Below, piece by piece: positions 26,345 to 33,995 of a DNA stretch of 47,889 bases. Origin of the DNA: Puniceicoccales bacterium (lineage in GTDB: Bacteria; Verrucomicrobiota; Verrucomicrobiia; Opitutales; UBA953); assembly GCA_031285745.1 (NCBI GenBank), contig JAITVQ010000286.1:1-47889 (forward strand), written 5' to 3'. The first letter of the stretch is position 1, and every line of letters begins with the position of its first letter. Under the pieces are notes generated by a model. It had not been told where the DNA came from, did not search any database, and saw only the letters and a list, made by a program, of their open reading frames with translations. The position numbers were made by a program, and so were the translations under genes.

Positions 26345-27220
26345 ATGCGCCTTCGCTTTTCTGCCATCGTTCTGGCATCATTATCACTGCTGTCCCCTGC
26401 CCTTTCCGCTGCAAACCTAGCCGGGTCGGATTTGTTGCAAGGTGAACCAGCCAAGGTGCTGGCGCCGTTGAACGATAGTGTTCCCGGCGGAGTCAAATTG
26501 ATACTCGACGGAAGCCTGATGGGGGAAAAGCATCTGCGTTCCGGGGCGGCTGATGGCGCGCTGCTTATTCTCCCCGACAAGAACAAGATTGCCGAGATCC
26601 AGAAAGGCGAATGGGAAGCGATACCGGTCGGATACCAAGCCATTGTCGTGGCGGTCAATAAACTTAATAAGCTGGACCAGATAGATATTCCCACCTTGGC
26701 GGGAATTTACGGCAAGTTGCAGTCCGCGGACATCCAGCACTGGAGCGCGGTGAAAGGCAGCGGGGTGGATATGCCGATTTACCCTGCCTCCACCCGGTAT
26801 GATCTAGGTGTTATTTCGCCATTGTTCCGCAATCGGGTCCTGCGCGACGGGGAATATAAATCCACAGTGACTTTTTTGACAGGTGACGGCGCTGCTGCTG
26901 ATTATGCGATATCCAATACGAATGCGATCGTGATCCTGTCAGTGCCGCCAAGTGAAGACCGGGTGAAGCTACTGGCGGTCAAGGGGCCGGGACAGGAAAA
27001 CGCGTATCAGCCCACCGCCAGCAATCTATACAATGGAGATTACCCGCTGGGTATCCCGATGTATTTTGTTTTCCCCAAAAACAAGCAGGCAACGATTCGC
27101 CCGCTGGCAGGGGCGATTTTTGGTGATGCAATGGCAGAAGCGCTGAAAAAGGCCGGATTTATTTCCGTGCCAAAAAATCTTCGAACAAGCTTTGTTCAAA
27201 AGCTTGACAAGGCCTCCTGA
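26345..27220 (+). CDS. PstS-like periplasmic binding protein
   Basis: 291 residues from ATG 26345. A signal peptide (MRLRFSAIVLASLSLLSPALSAANLA) is cut near residue 23-24. The rest is a two-lobe PBP-like protein: 'YQAIVVAVNKLNKLDQI', 'LAGIYGKLQSADIQHWSAVKGSG' (compare 'IF.G....W' in PstS), 'YNGDYPLGIPMYFVFPK' is a typical PstS-family phrase. No ABC transporter permease is near. It may bind phosphate or another oxyanion, or be an orphan sensor subunit. Directly after the NtrC-type gene, a possible target of it (inference). Confidence 0.75.
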   Translation: MRLRFSAIVLASLSLLSPALSAANLAGSDLLQGEPAKVLAPLNDSVPGGVKLILDGSLMGEKHLRSGAADGALLILPDKNKIAEIQKGEWEAIPVGYQAIVVAVNKLNKLDQIDIPTLAGIYGKLQSADIQHWSAVKGSGVDMPIYPASTRYDLGVISPLFRNRVLRDGEYKSTVTFLTGDGAAADYAISNTNAIVILSVPPSEDRVKLLAVKGPGQENAYQPTASNLYNGDYPLGIPMYFVFPKNKQATIRPLAGAIFGDAMAEALKKAGFISVPKNLRTSFVQKLDKAS

Positions 27221-27246
27221 CCCGGCAGTGTCGCGACCCTCTTTCC

Positions 27247-27322
27247 GCGGGCGTAGCTCAATTGGTAGAGTACCACCTTGCCAAGGTGGATGTTGACGGT
27301 TCGAGCCCGTTCGCCCGCTCCA
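27247..27322 (+). tRNA. tRNA-Gly (anticodon GCC)
   Basis: Acceptor GCGGGCG pairs with CGCCCGC at 27312-27318; D arm GCTC AATTGGTA GAGT; anticodon stem CCACC/GGTGG around TTGCCAA giving anticodon GCC; T arm GACGG TTCGAGC CCGTT; discriminator T and encoded CCA at 27320-27322. A terminator follows directly. Confidence 0.97.
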
Positions 27323-27325
27323 TTT

Positions 27326-27359
27326 AAAAACCCGCTCAGATATCTGAGCGGGTTTTTTT
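27326..27359. terminator. Bidirectional intrinsic terminator
   Basis: AAAAACCCGCTCAGATA is followed by its reverse complement TATCTGAGCGGGTTTTT, a fully palindromic stem with T-runs both ways, ending tRNA-Gly (plus) and the sulfatase (minus). Confidence 0.93.
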
Positions 27360-27379
27360 GTGCGATGCTTCGGAGCGTT

Positions 27380-28762
27380 CTATTTCTTCCCTTTCCGCTC
27401 TTTCATGGGCGTGTGGGATGCTTCGATAATAGCTTCCAGTTTCTTGACGATCTCAGGATTTGATTTGGCCAGATTCGTTTTTTCACCGGGGTCACGCTCT
27501 ATGTCGTATAGGGACATTGGCGCCTCCTTTTTCTCATAGACACCTTTCCATTTTCCATCGCGAACGGCCTGCTGTTTCCAGCCGCGTTCGTAGAATTCCC
27601 AATACAGCGGAGGATGCTCGGGTTGTTTTTGTCCCTTGAAGGTCGGCGCTAGCGAAACACCGTCCAGTCCTTTGGGAACCGGCAAACCGGCCAGATCTGC
27701 GACAGTGGGCAACAGATCCCAGTGGGCCCAGAAGTTATCGGTCTTGGTACCGGCTTTTATGGTATTGGGCCAACGGGCAATAAAGGGGACATGGACACCA
27801 CCGTCGGTCAGGTCGCGCTTGATGCCGCGGAAAGGGCCGCTGCCATTAAAGAACTTGGGATCGGCTCCGCCTTCTTGGTGAGGGCCGTTGTCGCTTGTGA
27901 AGACAATGATGGTGTCCTTGGCCAGGCCCAGCTCGTCAATGAGGCTGGTGATCTTGCCGACATCCTTGTCCAGCCGGGTGACCATGGCGGCGAAGGCGGC
28001 ATGAGGCGTGGCTTGGTAGCGGTAATGTTGCCCGTCAGGCTTGCCCCAGGGTTTTTCGGGAAACTTTCCCTTGAAAGGTGCCATGTCCTCATCGGTTGCT
28101 TCCAGGCTGGCATGTGGAATTGTGGGAGCGAGGTAGATAAAGAAAGGTTTGTCCTTGTTTCGTTTGATGAAATCGGCGGCAGAATCGAAAAATACCTTCT
28201 GGCTATATACCTGTTCGGAGTGGGAGCGTTTTTCGTCCCCGTACCAGATATTATTTACGAAATGAAAATGCCCTTCCATGTGGGTCATGAAGCCGACAAA
28301 TTCGTCAAAACCCTGGCGACTGGGAGAACCGGCATTGGCAGGGAGCCCCATGCCCCATTTGCCAAAACAGCCGGTGGCATAACCACCGTTTTTCAGCAAG
28401 CGGGCCACGCTGGGATTATCATCCGGCAGGAAGTTGGATGACTCGGGAGCGTTGCCCCGGATGACGGCGTGGCCGGTGTGCAACCCGGTGAGCAAGGCAC
28501 AACGCGAAGGCCCGCAAATGGTGCTGCCGGCGTAGGCATTGGCAAAGGTGAGTCCTTCCTTGGCGAGATTGTCGATATTGGGAGTCTTGAATTTTTTCTG
28601 TCCATCCATGCTCAAGTCGCCATAGCCAAGATCGTCGGCCATGATGAAGATGATATTGGGCTTGCGCGGATTTTTGGCAGCAGTCGTGTCTGCAGCGTGA
28701 ATGTGGCCAATGAGAGGGCCTGTGGCAAACAGGGTGAAAGTGGCGAGCAGGGAGGTTTTCAT
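27380..28762 (-). CDS. Secreted arylsulfatase
   Basis: 460 residues with a signal peptide (MKTSLLATFTLFATGPLIGHIHA, cleavage near 23). 'PNIIFIMADDLGYGDL' gives the metal aspartates; the formylglycine motif C-x-P-S-R is C83-G-P-S-R followed by CALLTG; 'FIYLAPTIPHASL' and 'IIVFTSDNGPHQEGG' complete the active site; the C-terminal subdomain ends 'YDIERDPGEKTNLA'. It should hydrolyse sulfate esters, probably of polysaccharides or small sulfated compounds, after Cys-to-formylglycine conversion by a maturase not in the window. Large sulfatase sets are typical of Verrucomicrobia and Planctomycetes. Confidence 0.94.
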   Translation of the reverse strand: MKTSLLATFTLFATGPLIGHIHAADTTAAKNPRKPNIIFIMADDLGYGDLSMDGQKKFKTPNIDNLAKEGLTFANAYAGSTICGPSRCALLTGLHTGHAVIRGNAPESSNFLPDDNPSVARLLKNGGYATGCFGKWGMGLPANAGSPSRQGFDEFVGFMTHMEGHFHFVNNIWYGDEKRSHSEQVYSQKVFFDSAADFIKRNKDKPFFIYLAPTIPHASLEATDEDMAPFKGKFPEKPWGKPDGQHYRYQATPHAAFAAMVTRLDKDVGKITSLIDELGLAKDTIIVFTSDNGPHQEGGADPKFFNGSGPFRGIKRDLTDGGVHVPFIARWPNTIKAGTKTDNFWAHWDLLPTVADLAGLPVPKGLDGVSLAPTFKGQKQPEHPPLYWEFYERGWKQQAVRDGKWKGVYEKKEAPMSLYDIERDPGEKTNLAKSNPEIVKKLEAIIEASHTPMKERKGKK

Positions 28763-28828
28763 AGAGAAGGTTCGTTAACCTATTTATGCAACAAAGAGGG
28801 TTTACATTAGCCAAAACGGGAAAAAATA

Positions 28829-28856
28829 AAACACCAACCGGATGGTTGGTGTTTTA
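28829..28856 (-). terminator. Terminator after tRNA-Glu
   Basis: AAACACCAACC, loop GGAT, GGTTGGTGTTT: perfect 11-bp stem with A/T flanks, immediately 3' of the minus-strand tRNA-Glu and upstream of the sulfatase. Confidence 0.88.
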
Positions 28857-28859
28857 AAT

Positions 28860-28937
28860 TGGCGCCCCCTTGGGGATTCGAACCCCAGTTACCTCAGTGA
28901 AAGCGAGGTGTCCTGGACCGGGCTAGACGAAGGGGAC
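28860..28937 (-). tRNA. tRNA-Glu (anticodon TTC)
   Basis: Minus-strand sequence begins GTCCCCTTCGTCTAG and ends AAGGGGGCGCCA, with acceptor GTCCCCT pairing with AGGGGGC, discriminator G and encoded CCA. Anticodon arm CCTCG CTTTCAC TGAGG gives anticodon TTC. The T arm is CTGGG GTTCGAAT CCCCA. The layout closely follows E. coli tRNA-Glu, the substrate of the HemA encoded 5 kb away. Confidence 0.96.
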
Positions 28938-29000
28938 CCGGAAAGAAGAGTGACGCAAAGTAGAAAGCGAACGGGTGTCGTCAAGAGCTTTTTCGCAAAA

Positions 29001-29429
29001 TCATTCCCATGTGAATTCTGCGCGATAAACAACTCTTTTGGCGTCGCGGGTAACTTTGACAACGGGAGTTTTGCCTTTTTCCAGCCCCTCTCCCTTCATT
29101 CGGAAGACGCGGGTCTCGTTGGCCAGAAGAAGTCCGACGCTGCCGTTCCAGGTTTGGCCGGGTTTTTCGTAGGTACGCATGACCCGGTTGAGCGTGGAGC
29201 TATCAACGCCGATAAACTCTTCCTTCATGCACTTCCACTGCGACATTTCCGCAGACTGGCTGGTGGAAGAAGTTCGCCAGAAATGGGTACCAAATCCCGC
29301 CTTGGTGCCGACACTATCGGTGGCCTTGCCGTAACGCTTGAAAAGCTCCTCCTGGGTTTCACCAAGATTGGCATGAAGGTTTAGGGAGAAAGCCAATGCG
29401 GCTAGGATGATAAAGGGGGTTCTTTTCAT
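29001..29429 (-). CDS. Secreted protein of unknown function (142 aa)
   Basis: I start at ATG 29429, which opens a clean signal peptide (MKRTPFIILAALAFSLNLHANLG, cleavage near residue 20); a longer frame to 29552 is not credible. The mature part begins 'GETQEELFKRYGKATDSVG', a phrase seen in small secreted Verrucomicrobial proteins, and has two halves with 'FIGVDSSTLNRVMRTYEKPGQTW' and 'RVVYRAEFTWE'. Function unknown. Confidence 0.7.
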   Translation of the reverse strand: MKRTPFIILAALAFSLNLHANLGETQEELFKRYGKATDSVGTKAGFGTHFWRTSSTSQSAEMSQWKCMKEEFIGVDSSTLNRVMRTYEKPGQTWNGSVGLLLANETRVFRMKGEGLEKGKTPVVKVTRDAKRVVYRAEFTWE

Positions 29430-29575
29430 GACGAGGGTTAGGAACAAACGTAGCGGCACTATCGAGCAAGTCACTCTTTTTCGCCCTGCTGGACGGGAAT
29501 AAGATGACACCGAACAGGAGAAAATAAGATCAAAAGGGTATGCCAGGAGCAAAAAGGCTATTTAAGTGTACCCGA
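29430..29575. other. Start of a 1-kb gene-free stretch
   Basis: No coding frame of quality from 29430 to about 30440. This first part holds only the promoter region of the secreted protein. The rest is a nested inverted repeat (29576-29811), an unassigned segment (29812-30053) and a 42-bp repeat array (30054-30306). Confidence 0.5.
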
Positions 29576-29811
29576 TGTTATGTAGCGCAGGCTGCCAAGT
29601 CTGCATAATAATAAAAGTTGGTTTGCCGCAAAAGATCACAAAAAACGCAAAGAGATTCTATCAATGGCCTTCGTCATCACAACCTTGATTAACGACAAAG
29701 ATAGCATCGAAATTGGTTTATAAATTTTCCTCTTTGTGCTTCTCTGCGTTCTTTTGCGGCTACCTCTTCAAAGTTTTTAAGAGGCAGGCTGGCAGCCTGC
29801 ACTACATAACA
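29576..29811. repeat. 236-bp nested inverted-repeat element
   Basis: Outer arms: TGTTATGTAGCGCAGGCTGCC at 29576 onward against GGCAGCCTGCACTACATAACA ending at 29811, imperfect over about 28 bp. Inner arms: GCCGCAAAAGATCACAAAAA from 29625 against TTCTCTGCGTTCTTTTGCGGC ending near 29760, again imperfect. The middle (29660-29727) is AT-rich with no coding frame. The inner arms belong to the same CACAAAG/CGCAAAG word family as the element at 534-622. Terminal inverted repeats without a transposase suggest a MITE-like remnant. Confidence 0.75.
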
Positions 29812-30053
29812 TTGCTGGATTTTTGAGAGACAGTCGCGCCTTTCATATAGCGGGTATTTTTGTCTCAAAATGCATTAGTGGATGGATACCCTCGCCGTCA
29901 GCGGCGGAAGCGCCAATGTCGTTGGAGATCATGCGGCCATCACTGACGGAAGAGCCATCTCCATTGAACCTCCTTGAGAAACAGAGATTTGCCCATTTGG
30001 GAATGGGTCATGTAAAAAGCAAGGGAGACTTGGGATAGCACTCAACTTCTACC

Positions 30054-30306
30054 ATGATTTACAATGAAGATGCCCCTAGAATTTTTATTTCCAGCATGGT
30101 TTACATTGAAGATGGCTCCAGAAGTTGGTGAAGCTGTCATAATCCACAGTGAAGATGAGGCCAGAAATAAAAATTCTCGGATGATCTACGATGGAGATGG
30201 CCCTGGAATTTTTACTTCCAGCATGGTTTACACTGAAGATGGCTCCGGAAGTTGGTGAAGCTGTCATAATCCACGGTGAGGATTAAGCCAGAAATTGAAC
30301 TTCTTC
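30054..30306. repeat. 42-bp tandem repeat array with dyad core, locus 2 (6 units)
   Basis: Units start at 30054, 30096, 30139, 30181, 30223 and 30266. The first three (42+43+42 = 127 bp) are duplicated as a block in the last three: ATGATTTACAATGAAGATG recurs as ATGATCTACGATGGAGATG 127 bases on, and GTTGGTGAAGCTGTCATAAT occurs twice, 127 bases apart. The unit consensus (ATNATCYACAGTGAAGATG ... CCAGAAAT ... ATTTC) is the same as at 1815-2067, same orientation. Confidence 0.88.
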
Positions 30307-30420
30307 ATGGAGTATGTGGGACAATTCGCCCCATTGGAGTTGGTGTTGCCTACTCTTGCGAAGCTGACGCTGCTGTTGTGGCTGTTACCACTGCTGGGTA
30401 TGAAAAGGACTCTTTGGGAG
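30307..30420 (+). pseudogene. Possible N-terminal fragment of an M56/BlaR1-like membrane peptidase
   Basis: A short plus-strand frame reads MEYVGQFAPLELVLPTLAKL then TLLLWLLPLLGMKRTLW before running into sequence antisense to the HAD gene. A polar start, a first hydrophobic helix and a basic stop-transfer resemble the opening of BlaR1-type M56 peptidases of Planctomycetes/Verrucomicrobia. No peptidase motif (HEXXH) follows. It could be a decayed remnant or chance. Confidence 0.22.
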
Positions 30421-30440
30421 AAAAATCGGGAGGATTTTCC

Positions 30441-31052
30441 CTATTTGGGATCAATGAGCAAACAGGTCATGCCGGCGGCATCTGCCGCGTCACGTCCCTT
30501 GGGGCTATCTTCAATTACCAGGCATTTTTCGGGAGGAACCCCCATTTTTTGGGCAGCCAGCAAGAACAGGTCGGGAGCTGGCTTGACCCGGGGGACATCC
30601 TCGTTTGCGACGACAATGGGAAAAAGATCCATGACCCCGATGGATTTCAGGGTGCGTTCGACATATTTACGGAAACCACCAGAAGCCACGGACAGGGGGA
30701 TTCCTTTTTTGGCAACCTCCCGGGCCAAGGCAATAACCTCGCGGCGCGGCAATGCCGTCTCTAGGCGATCGTCCAGGAAATCTTCGACATCCTGGAGCAA
30801 TTTTTCCTGATTCAGGGAAAATCCGTGCAGCTTATTCAACACAGCGATGGTGTCTCCCGTGGACATGCCTCCCATGGAGCAGAAAAAGTCCCACTCCATA
30901 TCGAACTGACCGACCTGCAGGCGAACGGCGTGTACCCATGATTGATAGTGCAGGTGCATGGTTTCGGCCAGGGTGCCGTCGCAATCAAAAATGTATCCGG
31001 CAAAATCTCCCGGTGGAGGCTGGAGTGGTATAATGTTGTCGTCGGTGGACAT
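30441..31052 (-). CDS. HAD-superfamily phosphatase/phosphomutase (beta-PGM-like)
   Basis: 203 residues from ATG 31052 (MSTDDNIIPLQPPPGD); a longer frame to 31190 is unsupported. HAD motif I 'FDCDGTLAETMHLHYQSW' (nucleophile in DCDGT), motif II 'SVASGGFRKYVE', motif III 'KPAPDLFLLAAQKMG', motif IV 'VIEDSPKGRDAA'. The cap helix between motifs I and II is the beta-phosphoglucomutase/GS1 type. It should dephosphorylate or isomerise a sugar phosphate; substrate unknown. Confidence 0.88.
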   Translation of the reverse strand: MSTDDNIIPLQPPPGDFAGYIFDCDGTLAETMHLHYQSWVHAVRLQVGQFDMEWDFFCSMGGMSTGDTIAVLNKLHGFSLNQEKLLQDVEDFLDDRLETALPRREVIALAREVAKKGIPLSVASGGFRKYVERTLKSIGVMDLFPIVVANEDVPRVKPAPDLFLLAAQKMGVPPEKCLVIEDSPKGRDAADAAGMTCLLIDPK

Positions 31053-31270
31053 GTCTCTGTGAGAAGAAAGAAGCGGGAATAAAGAATCGGGCGGAAGGGA
31101 CAAGGCGCAATGCAGGGATGAGTCTGAAACGCAATAGATCACCATTGCAGGACGAGGGTTTTTCCGAAAAAGCCGCCGATGGTTTTCCATATACGAGTAT
31201 TTATGGAATCAATAATCGTCTTTGATTTTATCAATTACCCCTAGCGGAGCGGAATTGATATAATTCCTGC

Positions 31271-32041
31271 ATGGATACTCTCAACCATTTGCATTCCCAG
31301 GGGTGTTCATTGGTTGAAACCTCCTCCCCTAGCCTGACCGCGACGCGCATCCTTTGCGGAGTGTTGCTGATTGCCTTGGCAACAATGGCCTCGGGATGCA
31401 TGACGGTGGCGGGTGCCGGACTGGCCGCATTGACAGGTGACAGTCATATGATTACCCATGGCATGACGGCTGACACAGTTTTCGCAGGAGCATTGGTGGG
31501 GGACCGTTTCGCTCTCCATTTCGAGCCGGGAAAAAATTCTCCAGATGATTATTCCGGGGCATGGCCCGCGAGGCAGGATTGGCTAAAGGGGCTGACTGAT
31601 GAGCAGAGGGGTTTGATGGGTATCTTGGAAAAGGACCCGGCTACGGCCCTGAATGAACGATGGGATGAAAAGGGTGAGGATTATTGCACGGTTTTTCTCC
31701 GCTCCTTTACCAACCCCAATGTCCATTACAGCGCGGCATTGCTGGAAAAGATTTACGAGGAGGTTCCGGCTGTTAAAACGGCTGTTTTTAAAAGCAGGGC
31801 GTGTTCTGCCGGATTTTTGGAGGCAAATTTCCCGGAAACATATGATCTAGCCTTGGCTGGCGATTATGAGCCTTTGATTAACATCGTTTCCAATGCCAAT
31901 GCGCCCGCCTTCCTGGTCAGGAATGTGGCGAATTCGGACGCGCTGCCATCAGAAGTGACTCAATGCGCACGGACAAAACTTGTCGGAAGAATGGTCCGTG
32001 AGTCTGCCACTTCTGAAGGACTGGACAACTTGTGGCTCTGA
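31271..32041 (+). CDS. Predicted lipoprotein, unknown function
   Basis: 256 residues. A 29-residue polar lead precedes a hydrophobic stretch ending in 'LIALATMASGC43MTVAGAG', a plausible though not perfect lipobox (A-S-G-C). The mature domain has 'DRFALHFEPGKN', 'GLTDEQRGLMGILEKDPATALNE', 'SFTNPNVHYSAALLEKIYEEVP' and no motif I recognise. An internal ATG (residue 39, MASGC) would remove the signal, so the long start is kept. Confidence 0.65.
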   Translation: MDTLNHLHSQGCSLVETSSPSLTATRILCGVLLIALATMASGCMTVAGAGLAALTGDSHMITHGMTADTVFAGALVGDRFALHFEPGKNSPDDYSGAWPARQDWLKGLTDEQRGLMGILEKDPATALNERWDEKGEDYCTVFLRSFTNPNVHYSAALLEKIYEEVPAVKTAVFKSRACSAGFLEANFPETYDLALAGDYEPLINIVSNANAPAFLVRNVANSDALPSEVTQCARTKLVGRMVRESATSEGLDNLWL

Positions 32042-32101
32042 TTGGCCAGAAGGAGTATTTTCGCAGTGGTAACGGCATCAATTATCTGCCAAAACATTCA
32101 C

Positions 32102-32995
32102 ATGTCTCTTCCTAAAGTTGGATTCATCGGTATCGGGGTCATGGGTCGCAGCATGGCTGGTCATCTGTTGGCTGCCGGGTATCCATTGACTGTATACACC
32201 CGTACCGCAGCAAAGGCAAAACCGTTGGTTGACTCAGGGGCGACCTGGGCCGCGACACCGGAGGAGGCAGCCAAGGATGCGGAGGTAGTCATCACCATGG
32301 TTGGCTATCCCGCAGACGTTGATGAAGTTTACCGGGGGCCGAAGGGCATCTTTAAAACGGTAAAAACAGGCGCGCTGCTGATAGATATGACAACCTCGAG
32401 CCCGAAGTTGGCTCGCGAGCTGGCAACTGAAGGCGCGGCACAGGGATTGTCAGTGCTGGATGCGCCGGTTTCCGGTGGTGACATTGGCGCGCGCGAGGCG
32501 CGCCTGGCCATCATGGTCGGTGGGGAGAAGAAGGATTTTGAACGCGCGTTGCCGTTGTTTCAATTAATGGGAAAGAATATTGTTCATCAAGGCCCGGCAG
32601 GAAGCGGGCAGCTAACCAAGCTGTGTAACCAAATCGCTATCGCGGGGGGAATGCTCGCGGTCTGCGAGTCACTGGCGTTCGCCAAGAGTGCCGGTCTTGA
32701 TCCGGCCAGCGTCTTGAAAAGTATCGAAAGCGGGGCGGCTGGCAGTTGGGGATTAAGCAATCTCGGGCCGCGCATTCTGCGTGAGGATTGGTCGCCGGGT
32801 TTTTTTGTTAAGCATTTTCTGAAAGACATGCGCCTTGCGCTGGAGGCGGCCAAGGAACAGAACATTGCCTTGCCGGGGTTGGCCTTGGCGGAAAAACTGT
32901 ATGCCCGGCTTGTTGAAGAGGGAGGGGCTGATTATGGTACGCAAGCCCTGTTCCAGCTCTACATGCGGCATCCGCAAAATCCGGACAACCGATGA
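32102..32995 (+). CDS. 3-hydroxyisobutyrate-dehydrogenase-family reductase
   Basis: 297 residues from ATG 32102. Rossmann 'GFIGIGVMGRSMAGHLLAAG' (7-26), substrate motif 'DAPVSGGDIGAREARLAIMVGG' (120-141), catalytic lysine K173 in 'GSGQLTKLCNQI', C-terminal helical domain 'LKDMRLALEAAKEQNIALPGLALAEKLY'. NAD(P)-dependent oxidation of beta-hydroxy acids such as 3-hydroxyisobutyrate, tartronate semialdehyde or glyoxylate/succinic semialdehyde reduction. Which one cannot be told here. Its stop overlaps the next small gene as ATGA. Confidence 0.9.
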   Translation: MSLPKVGFIGIGVMGRSMAGHLLAAGYPLTVYTRTAAKAKPLVDSGATWAATPEEAAKDAEVVITMVGYPADVDEVYRGPKGIFKTVKTGALLIDMTTSSPKLARELATEGAAQGLSVLDAPVSGGDIGAREARLAIMVGGEKKDFERALPLFQLMGKNIVHQGPAGSGQLTKLCNQIAIAGGMLAVCESLAFAKSAGLDPASVLKSIESGAAGSWGLSNLGPRILREDWSPGFFVKHFLKDMRLALEAAKEQNIALPGLALAEKLYARLVEEGGADYGTQALFQLYMRHPQNPDNR

Positions 32996-33144
32996 AAAGA
33001 ATGAATATGCCAGTAACCAAGAAACCGGTGATCAGGGGATTCCGACCGCTTGCGCCTGATATTCTGGGCAACTGGGTCTATGCGGTGGTTATCGCGCTGT
33101 TGGTTCTGCAGTTTGTCGCGCTGATTGCCTTGGAAATTCTGTGA
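32992..33144 (+). CDS. Small membrane protein (50 aa) coupled to the dehydrogenase
   Basis: ATG 32992 overlaps the TGA of the dehydrogenase (ATGA), a strong sign of translational coupling. The product is MKRMNMPVTKKPVIRGFRP then a transmembrane helix of about 22 residues (NWVYAVVIALLVLQFVALIAL). Below the usual length cut-off. Unknown family; could anchor or modulate a membrane complex. Confidence 0.65.
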   Translation: MKRMNMPVTKKPVIRGFRPLAPDILGNWVYAVVIALLVLQFVALIALEIL

Positions 33145-33172
33145 ACAGCGAGCAGTCGGCGCAGTTGGCCGT

Positions 33173-33940
33173 TTAGCGTTTTTGCTCAAACAGCCATTCC
33201 CAGGTTTCGGGATTATTGAGCGCCGGTGTCCAGGCATCGTGGGCGACGTTGGGGAACAGGGTCAGCTTGGGCTTGCTGCCGACCGCCTTCAGGGCTTCTG
33301 CCATTTTCTTTGAGTTTTCCGGCGAAACGACGGGGTCCTTCTCTCCGTGGAATATCCAAAGGGGAACGCGCTTGTATTCCTTTACCTGTTGAGGATAGCC
33401 TCCGCCACAAATGGGAATTGCTGCGGCAAAGAACTTGGGGCGGGCTTCCAGGGATCTGAAAGTCGCATAGCCTCCCATCGAAAGACCAATTAAATAAACA
33501 CGGTGTTTATCCACAGGATTTTCTTTGATGACTTGGTCAAGCAGGCTTAACGCAGCATTCAGTGGTTGGTCAGGAATATCCTTGGAATTTTGCGGAGAAG
33601 TGTATCCCCAAAACGAATTGGCTGGGCACTGGGGAACAACCACAAAGCAGGGATACTTTTTCCGATAAGTCTCATTGATAAAAAGCTCCGCGCCATTTTT
33701 GACTTGGGAGGTATTGTTACTGCCGCGTTCGCCTGCGCCATGCAGGAATAAAACTACCGGATATGTTTTGCCCGGTTCAATTTTCTCCGGTTTCAACAAG
33801 CGGTAGGGCAGTTTATATCCCGATTTGAGGGCAAAGGCTTGCGCCTCGAATTTCTCTGCGGGAGTTTGCCCAATAAGAACCACTGGGCACAAAAGAAGAA
33901 ACAGCAGTTGGAAAAGTATACGCATAAGCAAGGAGGACAT
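33173..33940 (-). CDS. Secreted alpha/beta-hydrolase (esterase/PHB-depolymerase-like)
   Basis: 255 residues. Signal peptide with ATG 33940 or 33925 (MRILFQLLFLLLCPVVLIGQ). Nucleophile elbow 'YLIGLSMGGYATF' (G-x-S-x-G), oxyanion strand 'PVVLFLHGAGERGSNN', acid in 'IFHGEKDPVVSPEN', base in 'FPNVAHDAWTPAL'. The layout fits the Esterase_phd/dienelactone-hydrolase group of secreted esterases. Substrate unknown. Minus strand, downstream of the PLP/lysA pair and separated from it by 55 bases. Confidence 0.88.
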   Translation of the reverse strand: MSSLLMRILFQLLFLLLCPVVLIGQTPAEKFEAQAFALKSGYKLPYRLLKPEKIEPGKTYPVVLFLHGAGERGSNNTSQVKNGAELFINETYRKKYPCFVVVPQCPANSFWGYTSPQNSKDIPDQPLNAALSLLDQVIKENPVDKHRVYLIGLSMGGYATFRSLEARPKFFAAAIPICGGGYPQQVKEYKRVPLWIFHGEKDPVVSPENSKKMAEALKAVGSKPKLTLFPNVAHDAWTPALNNPETWEWLFEQKR

Positions 33941-33995
33941 GGAATAAGACCCTGCCTACCAGATGTTGTTTCAATCAAACCTGTGAAACCAAAAA

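Noticed and set aside
29823-30038. Plus-strand 71-residue frame
   Set aside because: In a repeat-rich gap with no recognisable domain; phrase-level resemblance to the repeat families suggests degenerate repeats.
30276-30764. Plus-strand 162-171-residue frames
   Set aside because: Mostly antisense to the HAD gene; only the first 40 residues are discussed, as a possible fragment.
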